From Leptodontidium sp. MPI-SDFR-AT-0119 (Eukaryota > Ascomycota > Leotiomycetes > Helotiales > Leptodontidiaceae), in the NCBI GenBank assembly GCA_020726505.1, contig JAHLEZ010000009.1, positions 1,736,001 through 1,800,000 on the forward strand: a stretch of DNA of 64,000 nt, written 5' to 3'. The position numbers were made by a program, and so were the translations under genes. Position 1 is the stretch's first letter, and each line of letters begins with the position of its first letter. The notes beneath the pieces were generated by a model, which saw only the letters and a list, made by a program, of their open reading frames with translations, was not told the origin of the DNA and did not search any database. This document shows, in pieces, positions 47,646 through 59,514 of this stretch.

Positions 47646-50600
47646 AGAGATAATCACTGATAGCCTCTTGATTAAGGAGGCAGGTGAAATAATTAATAAA
47701 TTCGTGCGTTGTTATTACACCCGCTTAGCATTAGTCTCATTACCTCCGCCATAATTGCCTATCTTTATTAACTAAACAAAATCCGAACAATTACTCTTCG
47801 TTATATAAAAGAATTAATAGGAAGATTTAAGAAGCCGCTTACTTAATAAAGATATAGGAATATGTTTATTTGTAGTATTTCCAAATATAACTAGTTAGAA
47901 GTGGCGAAGGAGTACTAGTAAAGTAAGTATATAGGCGCAAAAAATACTTACATTAACCTTAATAATACTCTAGACACTAATACCGTACTAGTCCCCTAAG
48001 TGTAAGTTAAGTCTTGAAATTATTAATAAGGCGGTTAAGCCACTTATATAAGGGATTAGTCGTGCCTCTAAATTCCACTACTTAGGCTAGCCTTATATAA
48101 CTAACAACTATAATACTACACTACCTTTAAGACACTCTTCTTTACTCTACATTTTCGCGGGTAGTGACACTCACAAGAATCTGATACTAAACATTAGGTA
48201 TATGAAAATCTTTTTCTTTTAAGAGAGATTAAGTTTAACGAGACATAATAATAATAGTAAAATAACGACGAGATCGAGAATTATATTAATAGTAGACTAT
48301 GACTAGACTATCGCGTTCCTGTTTATATATTTACTAGAATACTCCCCATCCCACCTATTCCAGGAATATAGCACTAGCACGCATTAAAATGCAAATATTA
48401 GACTAAAGGAGGGTAATGATTGCGTATATTAGTCTCTTAGAGATTGTTAGGGGGAATATCCGAAGATAAAAGAAGAGTATCGAGGATTTCGTTAGCGCCG
48501 TAACTAATAGTAAATTATTTTAGTAATATAATAGTTCTACTTAAGTCAGTATTTTACTAATACTTCGAACTTTAGATGCTTATATAAAGCAACTTTAAAA
48601 TGTGTTTAAAGGGAATAGTCTATATGTCTATTCTTAATCTGTTATATCAAGCTAAAATAATTAAGTACAAATCGGATTAGACAGGTAAATACTACTAATA
48701 GGCGAAACAGTACACGATAAATAGTACAAAAAGAAGCTGCGGACTGTTATTAGCCGAGTGATATATACCTGTTCGAATGTTAGGACTAACTATTATTATA
48801 ATAATAGTCTAATCATTTATCCTTATACTACTAACGCCTATCGTGGGAGCTTGGGCAAGTAATCGTAGTAGGACGGCGATAAAGGCCACTATAGTAAGGC
48901 TAATTAAGCTAATTATATCTAGTTTTTTACGTATTAGTCCTCTATATATTATTAACGAGATGTTTTTCGTTACTAAGAATGTGAGCAATCTCGAGAATGA
49001 AAAGACTTAAATAAAAGGAAAACGTACTTAATAAATCTGTTAATATATATTTCGTTATTAGGTATATACTTATGTTTTTATTAAAGTTATAATTAGTACA
49101 TATATAAGGCTAGTCGGTGATAAGGCATCTAGAGGAAGGAATTAAGTCGGATATATATGTTAACTGCCGCAACTATTATTAGCTAGGCTATCCGAGAAAT
49201 ATGTCGGGCTAAACTTTATTACGTAAGACGGCAACGATACTATTATTAAAAAGTCCGTTCGAACAAGGCAAACTAAGTAAGTAAAACACTATAAGACTAT
49301 CAAGAGGCCCTTTATACTAAAGGACTCGGAATTATAAGATCCAGGCGCGGGCTGAAGAGTTAACTGAGTCGTTACTGGACATTCTTTTTATGAGGTATAG
49401 AAAAATTAGCATAGAGGTTGACGCAGGGGGAAAAGGAAGACGGATCGAGGCACGCATCAGGGAACCTACTGTACCGAAAGACCGGCAGTTTCCCGTTGCA
49501 CAAAGTAGCCAATAATTTTAGTGGGTAGTGTTAAGGATGAGGAGCGCTTCTCGTTTGCCGTCGGAAGCCACAGCTAGCCACCAAAATCCAATCCCGCACA
49601 GCAGAGAAGAAGTCAAAAGCAACAATAGGGAACTTCAGATTATGCCGGGCTTACCTTTCCTCGATCTCGATTAAATATAAAATATTCTTAATAATCGCCC
49701 CATGCGCTATTAATCCCCTAATTATTCGCTAACTTCTAGAGAATTGATATGTTCTCTTTCTGCTAGGTCCATGAACTTGGGCATTCGCAAGGCCCCCGCC
49801 ATTCCTGCCATAATTTACTGAATAGCGGGAGCCTTCGGAAGCGGTGCATTATTCCACGCGAGAGAATACTATTGCCCGACAAAGCTTTTGTCCCTTACGA
49901 ATCAATAGGATTATAGAGTTAATTAACTTTCCCCCCTTTGGCAAAAGGTTTCATATTGCCTTTGAACTTCTTAATTCGCCTAAAATAATATAGTAGCTAA
50001 TACAAAGAAATCGCGCAGTAGTTAATGCGTCGTATTGTCCTCTCTAAAAATAAAAAACTAAGAAAAATATTCTAATTAATTAGTTAAATCAAGGCGATAT
50101 ATTAATATCACGTTTATAGCGTTCTCACGGAACTGTTACTATTGCATTTTGCTCATACATCCGCAATCCTTGCGCTGTTCGTGGTAGCGTTGATTTAAGA
50201 AGTAGCTATATGTACATATCGGTATATGCCGTTTGGTACTGCAGAAAGATGTTAGGAAGAGGACTAGACCGACCCGGGTCCGACCCCGGATTAATAGAAA
50301 GGGGGAACGCCACGACGAAGATTAGTGGCTCGTAAAGCTCCAAGTGTTAGTCGGTCCTATTAACAAGAAATACCGAAGACATCACGCCTACGTAGATCTG
50401 GAAAGGGAGGTAACTTTGAGCTTAGGTTAGTTGCAAGCCATACAACGTAATCTGAACAAGCTCGGGAGACATTCCGATGCCGATTATTACCGGTAATAAG
50501 TCGTAATATTCAAGGAGAAGATTAAGGTCTTAGCTGTAATTTCCCTAGATTAATAATAGGTGTCAAATAGAAGCCAGTAACTATTAGAGCGTGGCGTTTT

Positions 50601-52560
50601 AAGGACAAAATATGGGGTATATAAGTGGGCTTAGCAACTCCTTATCACTGCTACCCCTAGTCTTTAAAGATTGTTCTTATAATATGGCTATTAATCCTCG
50701 TATTATTAAGGAATATACTTTTAGTAGTTAGAGTTATTCCTTCACTAATCCTCTACTAAAGCGATCTTCCTAATAGCTCTGTTAATAAAACATCTAGGAT
50801 TAGAAACATTTCTTGCCTATCCCCCTCTAAAATATATTAGTAGGAATGCTTGGAATTTCTTTAGCCTACTCCTATCTCTAGTAGCGCTAGCTAGCGCTCG
50901 AGGTAGCCCGTCAGGCACAATAGTCTTGTGATGGCGACAGTTAGTGTGTATATAACACTGAATAGGATTAACATTGTCCTAAGACTCCTTATAAGTACTT
51001 AAGTTTGTACAACGAAATTCGGAATTTGTATTATTTCCTTTTTCTTCTTTTAATTTTTTATCCTTTACTTAGCATTACTCTTTACCTCTACGACTATCTA
51101 GCTTTCGTTTCCCTCTATTATAGCGGCGAAACCAAGTGTTCTAAACATAAATATAATATTCATTTACTTCGGCTTTTCATTAGGGTTTTTTATTCTTACT
51201 AGTATAAAAGTTAGTCGTTAAACTTTTTCCATATATCGAAGGACACACAACCTACTAAATTTCTATATATAAATAATTTAGACAAAAGGGCTTGCTAATT
51301 TGATTATAACTATACTCTCTTAGTTCTATATTCGTAGCGAGATTAAAGGATTATAAGTCTAATTACACTTATAAATAAAACAGCTCAGACTTACTAATAA
51401 GTTACTCTAGGTTTGGCTTCTTTTTTGGTCTTAATAAGATTACTTTTCTTTAAGTGCTTCAGCTTTGTATAGAGCTAAACGAGTCACAATAAATAGTTTA
51501 TTTATAGACACTCTAAGTACACAACCTCTTGCCGTAAATCCTTTATGAAGTACTAATATCTTTATAAACATAATGTCTACTTTAAATCATAGCTAATAGA
51601 GTTAGTCTTATTATAATCGACAAGCGGAAAACTAAGGCTTTGAAATAGATTTTATTTAGCTTTATAGGCCTTATTAATATCTCAGTATTTGTTATTTAGA
51701 TCCTGGCTCGTATAAATATTTCTTATACCTTTGCCTATATTAACGATATATAAGATAAGATTAAAAAAGTCCTCTATCTTATTATTAATAATGCTCTTAA
51801 TAAATACTTCCTTTACTTAGTCTAAGTTAAGTTGATCTCGCGTAGTCTTAATAAGTACAAGCCACTTTTTAACTTTAATACTATTATTATAGGCGTGTTA
51901 TTATCTATAAACGTAAGTCATTAAATGCGAAATTATGCCTAGCTATTAGCTACTAATTGTTTTTTTTAGATCTTAATTATTAGTATAATGTCTCTCCTAC
52001 ACGGCTTTATATATGTTTTACTGCTTTATTAAATACGCCTTTTATTATTTACTAACTTATACCTCAGCTACGTCTAATTCCACCTACTAGTATATATTAT
52101 GAAACTCAATATTAAACTCTTAATAGTAGACTTCATTTCTAAGGTCGTCCGCAGCCACGACCGTATAGACGATTCGACTTCGAATAACAACCCCACCGAA
52201 CTTACGTCGACTCCACGCAAACCCCAGTTCGGCTCAAAGAGCGACGCCTTCTTTAGTTTAAACAAGCCGGGACAAGTTTCCCACGTTTACGCTAATAATA
52301 CGCGATCCGAAGGCTACCCCGACGAAGGCGAAATCGGGATTCACGACTAAAATAGTGGGATCTTGAAGACTATTTCTACTGTAGTACTAATAGAGAGGAA
52401 GGGTAACAGTTCGAGCGTTAGTAGTTCTATGAGGCATCTAAATGAAAGTAGATGTGTGTAATATAATTAGTCCAAGGAAGTGAATTTATTAGACAACCGC
52501 GGATTGAGAGAGGGATAACTTTGTCACTAGTATTATTGTAATAATAAATATTATACTATT
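47646..52560. other. RIP-mutated AT-rich tract with small GC-richer islands
   Basis: Mostly CA/TG-poor, AT-rich DNA. GC-richer patches at about 49340-49650 and 50240-50480 keep more CA/TG. No terminal repeats, domains or stable frames were recognised. The open frames at 51005-51202 and 52099-52350 have no family resemblance. Confidence 0.5.
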
Positions 52561-53885
52561 CATATTTACAAATAACACACGCTGTACAAGCCGTAGATTC
52601 TAGAAAATATATATCAGGCACCTTCCTCCTAAATACTTTCGCTTCATTTGGAATAGGCTCCCTTTTCATCACGTGCTGTAGCGCGCCAGACGGAGAGTTG
52701 AAAGAGACATCCATTACGTTTCGATGTACTAGCAAGCGTTGGATAGTCACCTCTCGACATCTGTCCTGGTACCTTGTGGGGTAAAAGCGTCTCAAAGTAT
52801 CTCTTCACTCTCTTTCCGAACGCGCTTGGTTCCAATCATTGGAAATAGTGGTGTGTTACATAAAAATCCTTCACACTTCACAGAAAAAAATGATCGCAAA
52901 TCCACACCAATTCTGCAAGCAAAAGCTCAAGAGCCGACGAGGTGAATACGAATGAAACATCTCGTTCGTCAAAAGTGTATTTAATGGCCAAGAAATTCCA
53001 TTTCTGACCGTAAGATTTTGGGATCCAGGAACCAACCAATTCTGGATGAAGGATACCAGGAGAAGTAGATGGTTGCTGAAGGAAAAAAAAAAAGAAGAAA
53101 AAAAAATGGGGGAAGAGATTGGTGTTGCAGCAGGTTTCATCGTACTCTGGGCGCAGCGTTGATGAAATGGATGGAGATCGAGGTTTCACAAACTGGTTGA
53201 ATGGTGAATTGGCGATGCACAGATGGAGCAGAATGGCAGTCACCAGGAAGGTGACAACAGTCCCCCTGAATATCGATTCCTAGGTGCTAGTCTGAAATTA
53301 GCCCACTCCAGACCTGGTATACACGTGCGGCGGAGCAAGATCCCAGCCTGAAGATGGTTAGGCGATACATCAAATTGTTTTGATTTACATGAACCTGTAA
53401 GCAGAGACAAGCTGAGCAGTGATTCCGCATATTCTGCGTTGGAGCCGTGATGATTTTCAGCCACGTGCGTTGGGAGACTATTTACCCAGAAACTATGCAA
53501 TGTTCAGCTGATAATCGACTGTAATGACGACATTGAATACTTTCGCCAATTACCTCCCATTCATATAATTATGCGAGCCAAACGTCGAACTCGTAACAAC
53601 TCTCCGCATAGCCACTGGTTTCATAAGGACCATAGCAGTGGGACTTTTAACAACCCGATATATCCTATAAAATCCTACTTTTCGATAACTCTTTGGCAAT
53701 ACAAACCAAAAAAAATGAAACCAGCCAAGAGGAAGTAATGTGTTGTCAAGTTGACTCAAGAGTCAAGACAGGAAACCTCAATAGAGCTTCTAGGTAGCGG
53801 GGGTCGCTCTTGCTCTGAGTGGCCTTGGGCCTTGGCAATGTTACGGGACGGCTTTGTGAAATATGGTCGATGGGAGAGTGCCCTC
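52561..53885. other. Non-RIP sequence left of the 3' half of the split gene, no gene seen
   Basis: Ordinary base composition with an A-rich run at 53078-53107. The frame open from 53751 includes about 45 codons before homology begins at 53886; these do not resemble the enzyme family and are taken as inserted DNA. Confidence 0.4.
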
Positions 53886-55372
53886 ACTAACACAGAAAGC
53901 TTGATAAAATCAACCAAGTGCTCAACATTGTTCTACTCTGGCACTGGCAGTGCGATCGAATCACAAGCCCAGGCTCTCGTAGCGACCATACCCGGGTTGG
54001 AGATCCATGTCGTACCGAGCCTGGAGAACATGGTTTCGACTTCAGTCCCGCATTACCCCTACAACAAAATCTACGACGTAGTCAAGAACGATTCGGTTCT
54101 CATCCTGCATACATCCGGATCCACAGGCCATCCGAAGCCCATCCACATCGACCACGCCACTCTCAACCGAGTTGACATGGACAGATTCGTCCCTGAGGTC
54201 GAAGGAAGAGCCAACTCTTCCCACTTTCTCTTCAAAGGCCCTCTTTACAACGGCTCCGCGTTCTTCCATATGAGCGGTATCATCATTGGATGTATCTCAT
54301 TTTTCTTTGGTACCACACCCATCATACCTCCGCCAGACGAGCCTGCTACGCCCAAGATTGCTAGAGACATCGCGACAAGCATACAGCTGAGAAGCATCAA
54401 TGCAGCGCCCAGCATAGTCGACTACATCTTCACCGAGCACGGTGAGGAATTAAAGGACCACTTGTCAGCTTTGGGACACGTTGTTTGGTTTGGAGGTGAG
54501 CTGAGCAAAGAACCTGCTATCCTGAACATGCTAACAGACGTAGGCCCACTGGCACGCTCAACAGGTGATTGGATAACGACCAACCTTCCTTCGACCACTC
54601 TCTACCAAATCTACGCCTCCACCGAAGCGAACGTGTTTCCTTTACTAGTTCCACCGAAATCTCACTGTATGTTGTTCGGGCGGTAACCCTTTCCTGATTT
54701 TGGAGTGTCTCGGGAGTATTTACAATGGTAAATGAGGAATTGCTAACTTCCCATTCATCGCAGGGTCATACATGGAATTTCACCCCGTCCTCATGCCCGA
54801 CCTCGAGCCCATCAGCCCCGGCAACACCCTCCACGAACTCGTCGTGCGGCGGCATGCCGATCCCAAATACGCATGGTCGACGCCAGTCTTCAACCTGTTT
54901 CCCGAAAAAGAGGAGTGGCGAACCCGCGATCTCTTCTCACGATGCACCGACCCCGGTTTTGACCACCTCTGGAAATTTGAGGGTCGACTCGACGATGTCC
55001 TGATCCTGAACACTGCATTGAAAGTGAATCCGATACACATCGAAATCCCGCTCTTGAGCCAGCCGCTCATGAAAGGCGCCATGGTATTCGGAGCCGGGCA
55101 GATGAGATGTGGCATCCTCCTTGAACCGAAAGATGGGACGTCGTTGACCGGCAGTGAGAAGGAGAACTTCGTGGCGGCCGTGTGGCCTGATGTTGTTAAT
55201 GCGAATCACGAGGTGCCGGAACATGCGAGGGTTCAAAGGGATTTGGTGATTGTTGCGGATCCACAGAAGCCGCTTGCGAGGTCGGTGAAGATGAGCGTCG
55301 TGAGGAGCTTGACAACTAAGTTGTATGCGAAGGAGATCGAGGATGTTTATTCTAATGGCTCCAAGGTAATTT

Positions 55373-55374
<2 letters not shown>
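53886..55374 (+). pseudogene. Adenylate-forming (NRPS-like) enzyme, A-domain remainder, truncated
   Basis: This continues the gene begun at 32343. Two exons (to 54666, then 54764-55374, 97-bp intron) read in frame for about 463 residues. Adenylation motifs are A3 LHTSGSTGHPKP (about 54110), A5 YASTEAN (about 54613), A7-like KFEGRLDDVLILNTALKVNP with the usual SNGEK altered, and A10-like PLARSVKMSVVR with its Lys. The text ends YSNGSKVI at a stop by a (TA)n run. The thiolation and reductase domains of these about 1000-aa enzymes are absent. Neither half can make a full enzyme. It could originally have reduced an aryl or amino acid; the substrate is unknown. Confidence 0.8.

Positions 55375-55403
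<29 letters not shown>
55375..55403. repeat. (TA)n microsatellite
   Basis: About 14 TA units directly after the truncated adenylation domain. It lies where the coding sequence should continue into the carrier domain, so it marks the truncation point. Confidence 0.9.
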
Positions 55404-55407
<4 letters not shown>

Positions 55408-55690
55408 TGCATAAATGCATTTATTGTCATTGGATTCGTCCCTCGCTTGAGGGGCTTTTCTTTGTCAGAGCCAAACAATCCAATCCGGAATCCCGCATAT
55501 GTTGAGATACAAATCTCTGTGTTCTTTCATCCAAGGCCTAAAAGGCTAAAATATCCTCAAAAGAACAATGATCATGAAAACCATGACATAATTATTGACC
55601 TTCAACAGCTTTTTCCAGCTAGCTGCCCAGCCAGCACCAGCTAGTCGCTCTCTCCTCAGCGCTCTTCATGCAGTACCTCCCATCCCCAAA

Positions 55691-56152
55691 ATGGCAGCAC
55701 GAGTCGTCGACAACGAGAACTTCGGCCAAAAGCTCGGCCTGGACTGGAAATCCACCAAGATCCTAGGAAGCGGCTCCTTCGGGATCGTCAGTCTCTGGGA
55801 ATATCATGGGGACGAATACCTCAGCGAAAGCATCATCCTCGACACTCTCGCGAAAGCGAGATCCAAACACATCGTACGGCAGTACAGGAAGCCGTTCCAG
55901 GTCAAGGTCCCGAGCGGTGGGCTCCAGATCGGTCTCTATCTGGAGTATTGTCCTTGTGGCGACTTGGACGTGTTGATGGATGCTGAGACGGATCCAGCGA
56001 AACGGCAGCCGGGTATCCTGGAGAGGGATTTGTGGGATTTATTTTTGTGCTTGAGTTTGGCTGTTTCGGTGATGGCGAGGGGGACGGAGGATAAGATGGC
56101 GATGCCTGTGCTGCATGGGATCCAGGATGGGGAGCTGGTGCACTATGAGTAA
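55691..56152 (+). pseudogene. Protein-kinase N-lobe fragment lacking the beta-3 lysine
   Basis: A 153-aa frame with a glycine-rich loop, ILGSGSFGIVSLWEYHGDEYL. It is followed directly by a helix-C-like segment (ESIILDTLAKARSKHIVRQY) and a hinge-like LYLEYCPCGDLDVLMD. The segment that should carry the ATP-contact Lys between loop and helix C is missing. The sequence ends before the catalytic HRD and DFG motifs, with an unrelated tail. It resembles fungal Ser/Thr kinases truncated to the N-lobe. A gene fragment is more likely than a working pseudokinase. Confidence 0.6.
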
Positions 56153-57278
56153 GTGAAGTCGACCAACCGGTGTTCGTTTTCAATTGACAGGAGAGCTGGA
56201 GATTGATCCGATTATATTACAGTATCAAGTTAAACAGTCAGTCAGAACAAGGCCTCCCAATCTGTATCTTGAGCCAAGCAAGACTGCCTGACCTGCGCGC
56301 CTTTGGCACGCCGGACTTCTCCTGACCCGTCTACGGAGGCACAGCGGTCGTCTTTTACACCTAGTCGACAGGGGGTCCCCCGGAACCCCCAACTTCAACA
56401 TGACATGACTTCTTCAAAAGAAGTCGAAATCGAATAAAAAAAGCAGCCTGATACTCCCTAAGCGTAGGGCAATATAACGGTATAGCTTTTGTAAAAATTT
56501 CTCGTTATTGTGGTTGTGATTGCAAGCGACAAAAATATGCCGAGGAAAACAGGGGGCAGCCTTAAAATTAGTGGTCAGTTGGCCGGCGATTAGAGCATGT
56601 CTCGGGGGAACGTACTAAGTAAGATCGGAACAAAGGTCTTTCCGCCTCTCCTATTTCTGAGTTGCTGGGTTACGGGCCTGCGAAAATGTGCTGCGACTCA
56701 ATTTCTTATCCCGTCGCAGATTACTATGACCCTTACCAAGTGATTCGGGCGCATATAGGTGACTCGTTTCTTTCTATTTAGCATATAGAGTCGTCGTCGA
56801 ATACCTTCATGGGATGCTCTTCCAGCAGTGTTTACGCAAGCGTGAATTTCAAGCGAAGAGCCAAGCCGCTCCGTCCCCCGCGCGTAACTCTGTGCAGCAC
56901 CAAGAAATCCGACTCTCAAGGGGCCACTTTTTAGAGTTCAGGTGGCGTTCTTAGGAGCTTTAGCGCTAATCACACCTTCCACTATCCCTTCTTCGCACTA
57001 GCATCAGTTTGAAGTTATTGTGCCAAGCCAGTTGCCAGAAGCTTGTGCCAATCAGCTTCACCCACTCTCTTGAGCAAGCTATTTCTGGCCATCAAGGCCC
57101 GGGAACAAACGAAGCTTCTGCCAAATTAACCGACAGGCCCATCAACACATATTGCTAGTCACCCCCTTGGGACACAATCATCCAGAAAATATTCCTTCCT
57201 TTTGATCGAGCGTCTCGGTGTCCACACCTCAAAAGTATCTATCCTCGAACACTTCCAGCTATATCCCAACAAGGCACC
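56153..57278. other. Intergenic, no gene seen
   Basis: Ordinary composition. A small palindrome, GGGGGTCCCCC, is at about 56370. The last 250 bp are C/A- and pyrimidine-rich and likely form the promoter of the secreted-protein gene at 57279. Confidence 0.4.
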
Positions 57279-58163
57279 ATGTTCAACAATTTGTTTGCAC
57301 CGTTATTCTTCTCATGGATTGGAGCTGTAGCTGGTTGGACATATACAAACTATTATACAACCGAAACCGGCGTCTTTCTTCTCCCTAGCGGCGGTCAATC
57401 CACCACCACCTACAACATAAAAGTCTTCCCAACGGGCTCCGTTACCGCCACATCCACAAACATAAGCACAGGTCTTGCCAGCTATACTGGGAATGTGATT
57501 TTCGACACACTAGCCTACCCGATGACCGTTACTGAGCTCTTCCTGGCACCTAACGCATCCGTCTGCTCTGCAGGTGGTTTCCGCTGCGGCTCTTCCCAAA
57601 CCACGAGTCCAACCTCAACCATTGATACGTCATACTATGCGCCACTGGTTATCAGCGCCCCCAGCTCCTGCATGAAGACCAGCTTCCTTTACACAACCTC
57701 ACGGACTATCTATGCCCGCAGCATTGGAGAAGACCGAAGCACCGAACTCGTAGACCAGGCAACGGAATCCTCCGAGGCACTCTTTATCACGACATACATA
57801 TATACTTTGAGCACGAACCTTGGCGGGCAAGCAGTGACGACTACGAGATGCGACGTCTACCTCAGTGACGGGGCAGTCGTTGGACTGCAAACTACAGACG
57901 AGGCCTACTATTTGAGCCAATGTGTGGATCCGCGCAGGTACCTGTGTACTAGCACCAGTACTGTGGCTTCTGGTTCGTGTCCAACTACTGGGGGAGTGTA
58001 CCCACCAAGTGGGACGACGGGTGGTGTTTTAAGTACTGGTACTTCGGTTGCGACAGCGAGTTCCACATCGAAAGGCGGAGTCGGTGGTCTTGGAGCTTTG
58101 GCTTCTCAAGGGTTGCATCTTTTGACGTTGACGATGTCGATTCTGGTATTATCTCTGGTTTGA
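57279..58163 (+). CDS. Secreted Ser/Thr-rich protein, probably GPI-anchored
   Basis: Single-exon gene, 294 aa. The N-terminus MFNNLFAPLFFSWIGAVAG is a plausible signal peptide with cleavage near residue 19. The mature part is rich in Ser, Thr and Gly with about eight cysteines (for example VCSAGGFRCGS and STVASGSCPTT) and several N-x-S/T sites. A low-complexity Ser/Thr/Gly stretch (about 235-270) precedes a hydrophobic C-terminus (LHLLTLTMSILVLSLV), the layout of a GPI attachment signal. The role is unknown; cell wall or surface is likely. No domain was recognised. Confidence 0.75.
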   Translation: MFNNLFAPLFFSWIGAVAGWTYTNYYTTETGVFLLPSGGQSTTTYNIKVFPTGSVTATSTNISTGLASYTGNVIFDTLAYPMTVTELFLAPNASVCSAGGFRCGSSQTTSPTSTIDTSYYAPLVISAPSSCMKTSFLYTTSRTIYARSIGEDRSTELVDQATESSEALFITTYIYTLSTNLGGQAVTTTRCDVYLSDGAVVGLQTTDEAYYLSQCVDPRRYLCTSTSTVASGSCPTTGGVYPPSGTTGGVLSTGTSVATASSTSKGGVGGLGALASQGLHLLTLTMSILVLSLV

Positions 58164-58491
58164 TGCATCGGCTGCCCAAATTCTTCATGCCATTACCCGG
58201 TCCGTCTCTACTTTGTGTTTAGCTTCTTTGTTTTTGGAATGCTTCAGCTTTTTGACTATGTTAAGATTCTTTCAAATAAATTACAGCGAGTGTAAATAGC
58301 TAGTGCAAATGGCAAGTATAACCGTTCAGACAGGCAAGGTCTCGGGTTGGCCTTGTTTTGATGAGTCCCTTACTAAGTTATATCTCGGCAGTAGAGACCG
58401 TAATTCTAAACGGTAATCGAACCTTCTTGTACATAGACAGCATCTGTAGCATCAATCATTAGCATTGACTTCAAGCCCTGACAATTCCTAG
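58164..58491. other. Intergenic; possible intron end
   Basis: No gene is seen. The last bases before 58492 (CTGACAATTCCTAG) look like a branch point and 3' splice site. Confidence 0.35.
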
Positions 58492-59109
58492 GTGATATAT
58501 GGACTAAAAGGAAGTCCAATTTGCTCCATTCCCAACGCCAATATCGCTATGGCACACCTTATGCGCGATATCATACCGTCAATTTCAATTTCTCAGCAAA
58601 AGTACTACCTGAAACCTCCAGACCTCAGCATGTCAAATATCTTCATTGACGATGCTTTCAACATTACTTGCATCATCGACTGGACATCCTGTTTTACTGT
58701 TCCTCTTCCGACACTCTTGATCACCCCAAGCTTTCCTCATCCGAGAGACGATGTGGATCCAGACATGGCATCCATCTTTAAAGAGAGCGTCATTAGTCAC
58801 TCTTCTCAAATGAAGGACGTGCTGGAAGATCCTTCGTCTTGGGATCTTGCTCAAAAGTCCCGGTTGTTCATGCAACTGGCTGATCTCGATGGTTACGAAG
58901 AATACCATCACTTCATTGAGTTGTATACATCAGTTCATACAGATCTTAGAGGGACTGATGTGCGGGGGCTGTTTAATGCCCTCCGTATCAACGATACTTT
59001 CACTAGCCAAGCTAAATCGCGAGTCACTGAAGATCTGCCTGCAAGCGAGATCCAGAGAAAGGAGAAGTGGTGGCTTGACGTTGGTGGGAGAGTGATGATG
59101 AAGGTGTGA
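58492..59109 (+). pseudogene. APH-like phosphotransferase, C-terminal fragment
   Basis: The frame (205 codons) contains KPPDLSMSNIFIDDAFNITCIIDW. This is the catalytic loop and metal-binding Asp of aminoglycoside-phosphotransferase-like fungal proteins, usually HPDLSMSNIF. The His before the catalytic Asp is Pro here. A family-like tail follows (PHPRDDV, then FMQLADLDGYEEYHHF). The N-lobe is missing. The frame begins with GTG right after a good 3' splice signal, so it is a 3' exon whose upstream exons were lost or not recognised. It is probably a truncated gene. Confidence 0.6.
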
Positions 59110-59514
59110 ATATTGGTGGAAGCTGGCGAGATGAAGTCTAAACCCGAACACGAGCCCAAACTCAAAACGTCTTGTCGGAGCTATGCAATTGTCGCGTCCA
59201 GAAACTCTTAACGCCGAATGGGAGAAAAGAAAACTGAATTGTAAAGATAGGAAAAGACTCGCTTTTCCGTTCTGTCGCAGAAAGCATCATTGAGGTGCCT
59301 GTTGAGATTCATGCCATTTGAAAGGATTGTATATATTTATCTGTATATCAAAAGGGTCCTAGGGTACTATCTTTACATTCGCAACTGTACATTTGTAACT
59401 GCACAATTGATAAGAGAAGCAAATGGGTGTGATGAGCATAATTCAGTTGGTTCAGTCTTGATACATTGAGACACGTGATTAAACATCTAGGTCCTCATCG
59501 CAATCTCTTGCCAC
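59110..59514. other. Intergenic between convergent genes
   Basis: It holds the 3' flanks of the APH-like fragment (plus) and the thiolase gene (minus). No other feature is seen. Confidence 0.4.

Noticed and set aside
32703..53885. Giant Starship transposon
   Set aside because: Cargo-like NLR remains are present, but no tyrosine-recombinase captain, ends or target duplication could be seen, so only a hint was reported.
54780..55236. Minus frames opposite the adenylation domain
   Set aside because: Shadows of the plus-strand coding exon.
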